A stretch of 64,000 bases of DNA. Origin: Escherichia fergusonii ATCC 35469. GTDB lineage: Bacteria > Pseudomonadota > Gammaproteobacteria > Enterobacterales > Enterobacteriaceae. The notes below the pieces were generated by a model. The model was not told the origin of the DNA. It saw nothing but the letters and a program-made list of their open reading frames with translations, and did no database searches. Position numbers and translations under genes: made by a program. Positions 63,642 through 64,000 of the stretch are shown in pieces (the stretch's first letter is position 1; the number at the start of each line of letters is the position of its first letter). The DNA lies in NCBI RefSeq assembly GCF_000026225.1, contig NC_011740.1, forward strand, positions 2,232,001 to 2,296,000, in the 5' to 3' direction.

Positions 63642-64000
63642 TCAGTTGTGATGACGCACAGCGCGCAGAAACTCGTGGCGCGTATTCTGACTGGATTTGA
63701 ACAATCCACCAAGAGAGGTCGTTGTCGTGGCACTGGTTGCATCGCGGATACCACGCGCTTTCACGCAGTAATGCACCGCGTCAATAGAGACAGCCACGTT
63801 ATTGGTACCCAGCAGCGTTTGTAACGCAATGAGAATTTGTTGAGTCAGGCGTTCCTGCACTTGCGGACGCTGAGCAAAGAACTGCACGATACGGTTAATT
63901 TTTGACAGGCCAATGACCGAGTCTTTCGGGATATAGGCCACCGTCGCTTTGCCATCAATGGTAACAAAATGGTGTTCACAGGTGCTGGTCAGGGTGATAT
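63642..64000 (-). CDS. folE: GTP cyclohydrolase I FolE, 5' part outside window
   Basis: C-terminal portion (about 119 codons) of GTP cyclohydrolase I, the first enzyme of tetrahydrofolate synthesis. The frame runs off the right edge: [26 protein letters not shown] contains a zinc ligand cysteine and the HH pair, and later [19 protein letters not shown] contains the second zinc cysteine. The C-terminus LRAVRHHN is complete. The start codon is not in this window. Confidence 0.95.

Overview
The window is a stretch of Enterobacteriaceae chromosome that I read as Escherichia coli (or a very close Escherichia) of a lineage other than K-12. Gene content and order follow the K-12 yegX-thiD-...-mglBAC-galS-yeiB-folE block almost throughout, and metG, bglX, mglB, preA, yehL and others look nearly identical to the familiar E. 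coli proteins. No insertion sequence, prophage, tRNA, rRNA or CRISPR array is visible. Statements about K-12 rest on memory, not on an alignment.

Layout. 1-1853: 5' part of a large accessory gene (DUF6493-like) where I would expect yegW in K-12. 1939-4530: yegX and thiM-thiD with a TPP riboswitch. 4539-5190: a shortened ERIC element and rcnB; the nickel/cobalt efflux pair rcnR-rcnA is absent. 5217-10588: the chaperone-usher fimbrial operon yehDCBA plus yehE. 10805-14115: divergent mrp and metG. 14257-33701: the accessory core. It holds three tandem giant genes (two WGR+DUF4132 MolR paralogues, then YehI), yehK, a tandem pair of zor/orz type I toxin-antitoxin loci, and the yehL-yehM-yehP-yehQ operon (MoxR AAA+ ATPase, DUF5682-like protein, vWA protein, double SWIM zinc-finger protein). 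33849-44551: yehR, yehS, btsR-btsS, mlrA, yohO, the osmF-yehYXW osmolyte ABC transporter and bglX. 44757-54541: dld, pbpG, yohC, yohD, yohF, yohP, dusC, yohJK, cdd, sanA, yeiS. 54690-64000: an intact ERIC, preT-preA, mglBAC, galS, yeiB and the 3' part of folE.

The most interesting part is 14-34 kb. The combination of MoxR ATPase, vWA protein, SWIM protein and WGR/DUF4132 proteins resembles the multi-component NTP-dependent systems proposed from comparative genomics to act in biological conflict. The three DUF4132 paralogues keep similar flanks but differ strongly in a central segment. Between the DUF4132 half and the MoxR/vWA/SWIM half sit two antisense-regulated zor toxin genes. They encode the same 29-residue hydrophobic peptide, yet each has its own antitoxin RNA, whose pairing segment has changed together with its cognate target. 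Each zor and orz promoter pair appears to share one palindromic TTGCAA -35 box. The DUF6493-like gene at the left edge may belong to the same functional theme.

The rest is ordinary core genome: thiamine salvage, methionyl-tRNA synthesis, pyruvate sensing, curli control, compatible-solute uptake, sugar uptake, nucleoside and pyrimidine catabolism and envelope upkeep.
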